The notes under the pieces: generated by a model
Seen by the model: only the letters and a program-made list of their open reading frames with translations
Databases searched by the model: none
What the model was told of the DNA's origin: nothing
Assembly: GCF_051014445.1 (NCBI RefSeq)
Contig: NC_135134.1
Span: forward strand, 2,571,672 to 2,635,671
DNA length: 64,000 nucleotides
From: Colletes latitarsis
Lineage: Eukaryota > Arthropoda > Insecta > Hymenoptera > Colletidae
Direction: 5' to 3'
Shown: positions 59,701 through 64,000 of the stretch, piece by piece
Layout of the letters: every line of letters begins with the position of its first letter
Position numbering within the stretch: position 1 is the stretch's first letter
Position numbers and translations under genes: made by a program

Positions 59701-62700
59701 ATTAATATTTTAGTGGATAACGCAGGTTATGTCTCGGTTAGGTCTGGGATTTGCCCTCATCTGGCTCGTACTTTTGCATTTTTCGCATACTTGCTGGCCA
59801 GATCCTGGCCTTTTTCTGGTCTGTATCACGTAGTAATGTGGTACCACACTGAAACCGTCAATAAAAGCTGGTTGCGATTAATATTTTAGAGGATAACGCC
59901 GGTTATGTGTCGGTTAGGTCTGGGATTTGCCCTCATCTGGCTCGCACTTTCGCATTTATCGCATACTTGATGGCTAGATCCTGGCCTTTTTCTGGTTTGG
60001 ATCACGTAGTAATGCGGTACCACACCGAAACAGTCAATTAAACCTGGTTGCGATTAATATTTTGGAGGATAACGCCGGTTATGTCTCGGTTAGGTCTGGG
60101 ATTTGCCCTCATTTGTCTCGTACCTTTGCATTTTTCGCCTACTTGTTGTCAAGATCCTGGGCTTTTTCTGGTTCGGATCACGTAGTAATGCGGTACCACA
60201 CCGAAACAGTCAAGTAAACCTGGTTGCGATTAATATTTTAGTGGATAACGCCGGTTATGTCTCGGTTAGGTCTGGGATTTGCCCTCATCTGGCTCGTACT
60301 TTTGCATTTTTCGCATACTTGCTGGCCAGATCCTGGCCTTTTTCTGGTCTGTATCACGTAGTAATGTGGTACCACACTGAAACCGTCAATAAAAGCTGGT
60401 TGCGATTAATATTTTAGAGGATAACGCCGGTTATGTGTCGGTTAGGTCTGGGATTTGCCCTCATCTGGCTCGCACTTTCGCATTTATCGCATACTTGATG
60501 GCTAGATCCTGGCCTTTTTCTGGTTTGGATCAGGTAGTAATGCGGTACCACACCGAAACAGTCAATTAAACCTGGTTGCGATTAATATTTTAGAGGATAA
60601 CGCCGGTTATGTCTCGGTTAGGTCTGGGATTTGCCCTCATCTGGCTCGTACTTTCGCATTTTTCGCATACTTGTTGGCCAGATCCTGGCCTTTTTCTGGC
60701 TTGGACCACGTAGTAATTAGGAACCACACTGAAACATTCAACTAAACCTGGTGCCGATTAATGTTTTAGAGGATTACGCCGGTTATGTCTGGGTTAGTTC
60801 TGGTATTTGCCCTCATCTGGCTCGCACTTTCGCATCTATCGCATACTTGATGGCTAGATCCTGGCCTTTTTCTGGTTTGGATCACGTAGTAATGCGGTAC
60901 CACAGCGAAACAGTCAATTAAACCTGGTTGCGATTAATATTTTAGAGGATAACGCCGGTTATGTATCGGTTAGGTCTGGGATTTGCCCTGATCTGGCTCC
61001 TACTTTCGCATTTTTCGCATACTTGTTGGCCAGATCCTGGGCTTTTCCTGGTTTGGATCACGTAGTAATATGGTACCACACTGGAACAGTCAGTTAAACC
61101 CGGTTCCGATTAATATTTTGGAGGATAACGCCGGTTATGTCTCGGTTAGGTCTGGGGTTTGCCCTCATCTGGCTCGTACTTTCGCATTTTTCGCATACTT
61201 GTTGGCCAGATCCTGGCCTTTTTCTGGCTTGGACCACGTAGTAATTTGGTACCACACTGAAACATTCAACTAAACCTGGTTCCGATTAATATTTTAGAGG
61301 ATAACGCCTGTTATGTCTGGGTTAGTTCTGGTATTTGCCCTCATCTGGCTCGCACTTTCGCATCTATCGCATACTTGGTGGCTAGATCCTGGCCTTTTTC
61401 TGGTTTGGATCACGTAGTAATGCGGTACCACACCGAAACAGTCAATTAAACCTGGTTGCGATTAATATTTTGGAGGATAACGCCGGTTATGTCTCGGTTA
61501 GGTCTGGGAGTTGCCCTCATTTGTCTCGTACCTTTGCATTTTTCGCCTACTTGTTGTCAAGATCCTGGGCTTTTTCTGGTTCGGATCACGTAGTAATGCG
61601 GTACCACACCGAAACAGTCAGTTAAACCTGGTTGCGATTAATATTTTAGAGGATAACGCCGGTTATGTCTCGGTTAGGTCTGGGATTTGCCCTGATCTGG
61701 CTCCTACTTTCGCATTTTTCGCATACTTGTTGGCCAGATCCTGGCCTTTTTCTGGCTTGGATCACGTAGTAATGCGGTACCACAACGAAACAGTCAATTA
61801 AACCTGGTTGCGATTAATATTTTAGAGGATAACGCCGGTTATGTCTCGGTTAGGTCCGGGATTTGCCCTCATCTGGCTCGCACTTTCGCATTTATCGCAT
61901 ACTTGATGGCTAGATCCTGGCCTTTTTCTGGTTTGAATCACGTAGTAATGTGGTACCACACTGAAACCGTCAATAAAAGCTGGTTGCGATTAATATTTTA
62001 GAGGATAACGCCGGTTATGTGTCGGTTAGGTCTGGGATTTGCCCTCATCTGGCTCGCACTTTCGCATTTATCGCATACTTGATGGCTAGATCCTGGCCTT
62101 TTTCTGGTTTGGATCACGTTGTAATGCGGTACCACACCGAAACAGTCAATTAAACCTGGTTGCGATTAATATTTTAGAGGATAACGCCGGTTATGTCTCG
62201 GTTAGGTCTGGTATTTGCCCTCATCTGGCTCGCACTTTCCTATCTATCGCATACTTGGTGGCTAGATCCTGGCCTTTTTCTGGTTTGGATCACGTAGTAA
62301 TGCGGTACCACACCGAAACAGTCAATTAAACCTGGTTGCGATTAATATTTTGGAGGATAACGCCGGTTATGTCTCGGTTAGGTCTGGGATTTGCCCTCAT
62401 TTGTCTCGTACCTTTGCATTTTTCGCCTACTTGTTGTCAAGATCCTGGGCTTTTTCTGGTTCGGATCACGTAGTAATGCGGTACCACACCGAAACAGTCA
62501 ATTAAACCTGGTTGCGATTAATATTTTAGAGGATAACGCCGGTTATGTCTCGGTTAGGTCTGGGATTTGCCCTGATCTGGCTCCTACTTTCGCATTTTTC
62601 GCATACTTGCTGGCCAGATCCTGGCCTTTTTCTGGTCTGTATCACGTAGTAATGTGGTACCACACTGAAACCGTCAATAAAAGCTGGTTCCGATTAGTAT

Positions 62701-64000
62701 CTTAGAGGATAACGCTGGTTATGGCTGGGTTAGTTCTGGTATTTGCAATCATCTGGCTCGTACCTTCGCATTTTTCGCCTACTTGTTGTCAAGATCCTGG
62801 GCTTTTTCTGGTTTGGATAACGTAGGAATGCGGTACCACACCGAAACAGTCAATTAAACCTGGTTGCGATTAATATTTTAGAGGATAACGCCGGTTATGT
62901 CTCGGTTAGGTCTGGGATTTGCCCTGATCTGGCTCCTACTTTCGCATTTTTTGCATACTTGCTGGCCAGATCCTGGCCTTTTTCTGGTCTGTATCACGTA
63001 GTAATGTGGTACCACACTGAAACCGTCAATAAAAGCTGGTTCCGATTAGTATCTTAGAGGATAACGCTGGTTATGGCTGGGTTAGTTCTGGTATTTGCAA
63101 CCATCTGGCTCGTACCTTCGCATTTTTCGCCTACTTGTTGGCAAGATCCTGGGCTTTTTCTGGTTCGGATCACGTAGTAATGCGGTACCACACCGAAACA
63201 GTCAATTAAACCTGGTTGCGATTAATATTTTAGAGGATAACGCCGGTTATGTCTCGGTTAGGTCTGGGATTTGCCCTGATCTGGCTCGTACTTTCGCATT
63301 TTTCGCATACTTGTTGGCCAGATCCTAGCCTTTTTCTGGCTTGGACCACGTAGTAATTAGGTACCACACTGAAACATTCAACTAAACCTGGTTCCGATTA
63401 ATGTTTTAGAGGATAACGCCGGTTATGTCTGGGTTAGTTCTGGTATTTGCCCTCGTCTGGCTCGCACTTTCGCATCTATCGCATACTTGATGGCTAGATC
63501 CTGGCCTTTTTCTGGTTTGGATCACGTTGTAATGCGGTACCACAGCGAAACAGTCAATTAAACCTGGTTGCGATTAATAGTTTAGAGGATAACGCCGGTT
63601 ATGTCTCGGTTAGGTCTGGGATTTGCCGTCATCTGGCTCGCACTTCCGCATTTATCGCATACTTGATGGCTAGATCCTGGCCTTTTTCTGGTTTGGATCA
63701 GGTAGTAATGCGGTACCACACCGAAACAGTCAAGTAAACCTGGTTGCGATTAATATTCTGGAGGATAACGCCGGTTATGTCTCGGTTAGGTCTGGGATTT
63801 GCCCTCATCTGTCTTGTACCTCTGCATTTTTCGCATACTTGTTGGCCAGATCCTGGCCTTTTTCTGGCTTGGATCACGTAGTAATGCGGTACCACACCGA
63901 AACAGTCAATTAAACCTGGTTGCGATTAATATTTTAGAGGATAACGCCGGTTATGTCTCGGTTAGGTCTGGGATGTGCCCTCATCTGGCTCGCACTTTCG

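Larger units (their letters stand above)
1..64000 (+). repeat. 176-bp satellite tandem array, whole window
   Basis: Seen directly: the anchor TTTGCCCTCATCTGG, or its close variants, recurs every 176 bp from base 5 to the end, always on the same strand. Each unit then shows the same ordered landmarks: CTTTCGCA, TTGTTGGCCAGATCCTGG, a T-rich tract, GGATCACGTAGTAATG, GGTACCACACCGAAACAG, AATTAAACCTGG, TTAATATTTTAGAGGATAACG and CCGGTTATGTCTCGGTTAGG. About 364 units fit in the window. No interruption longer than a monomer was found. Family knowledge: units of about 170-180 bp in megabase arrays are typical of centromeric satellites in plants and animals. The centromere role and the species are inference; I do not recognise the consensus. 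There is no coding capacity, so the window is intergenic heterochromatin-like DNA throughout. Confidence 0.97.
51656..64000 (+). repeat. More regular zone with five-monomer (880-bp) higher-order repeat
   Basis: Distinct monomer types recur at 880 bp (five units): starts at 52007, 52887 and 53767 share one type, 55703 and 56583 another, 59223 and 60103 the same, and 61511 and 62391 again. From 51479 to 63799 the anchor falls on exact multiples of 176, so no net indel accumulated in over 12 kb. The strongly diverged GTAATTTCGCAATTTTCGCG subfamily, common upstream, is not seen here. The order is not a perfect 5-mer throughout: some positions have been swapped for other monomer types, and 20-, 21- and 33-unit block copies overlie it. 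Confidence 0.82.

Noticed and set aside
1..64000. Over a hundred open reading frames of 60-151 codons on both strands, with near-identical translations
   Set aside because: They begin mostly at TTG, restart every one or two monomers in a new frame, overlap each other and appear on both strands. They follow the 176-bp period exactly. There is no sign of a conserved domain, promoter or codon-position bias, so none is annotated as a gene.
1..64000. Possible CRISPR array
   Set aside because: Repeats of 176 bp are contiguous and homologous along their whole length; there are no short identical repeats separated by unique spacers and no cas genes.
1..64000. Assignment to a known satellite (primate alpha, Arabidopsis 178-bp, Brassica 176-bp class)
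   Set aside because: Only the unit length is similar. I do not recognise the sequence from any of these families, and without a database search length alone is not enough to name species or family.
1..64000. CENP-B box
   Set aside because: I looked for the core pattern TTCG, four bases, A, two bases, CGGG, and its reverse complement. Partial matches such as TTTCGGGTTTG and CCCGGTTGCGA lack required positions. A strict computed search would settle it.

Overview
The whole window is one uninterrupted tandem satellite array. The repeat unit is 176 bp, about 45% GC as estimated from a hand-made consensus. All units run head to tail in the same orientation, giving roughly 364 copies from base 1 to base 64000. 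The array runs off both ends. I see no protein-coding gene, RNA gene, transposon, telomere tract or unique single-copy DNA. This points to a eukaryotic centromeric or pericentromeric satellite block; the unit is about one nucleosome plus linker long, as in many centromeric satellites. I do not recognise the family, so species and centromere function are not assigned.

Layout. (1) About 1-51,655 is a heterogeneous zone. Several diverged monomer subfamilies are arranged in long blocks that recur once, twice or more at offsets of 704, 1,925, 3,344, 3,685, 5,279-5,631, 6,335, 8,072-8,776, 9,480, 10,186 and 10,690 bp. The largest pair is about 5.2 kb, 21,765-26,945 against 31,951-37,131, with very few differences. 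(2) A hybrid monomer near 51,655 marks a sharp change. (3) About 51,656-64,000 is a more regular zone: monomer types recur every five units (880 bp), with larger 20- and 21-unit block copies (3,520 and 3,696 bp), and the 176-bp phase holds with no net indel to the end.

Phase tracking exposes the history. The register set by a fixed anchor in the monomer moves only at a few places: eleven single-base indels, and eight copies of the same 11-bp deletion between 22.9 and 49.3 kb. These changes travel with the duplicated blocks, so they act as lineage tags. They show repeated unequal exchange, single-monomer gains and losses, and exchange inside monomers.

The monomer carries a dyad-rich stretch. 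In the best-preserved subfamily three short inverted repeats lie within 53 bp; in other subfamilies one or more are broken. Because 176 is not a multiple of 3, each unit shifts the reading frame, so the many 60-150-codon open frames are staggered artefacts of the repeat. I found no gene-based biological system here. The points worth following are the array architecture, the zone boundary and the dyad polymorphism.
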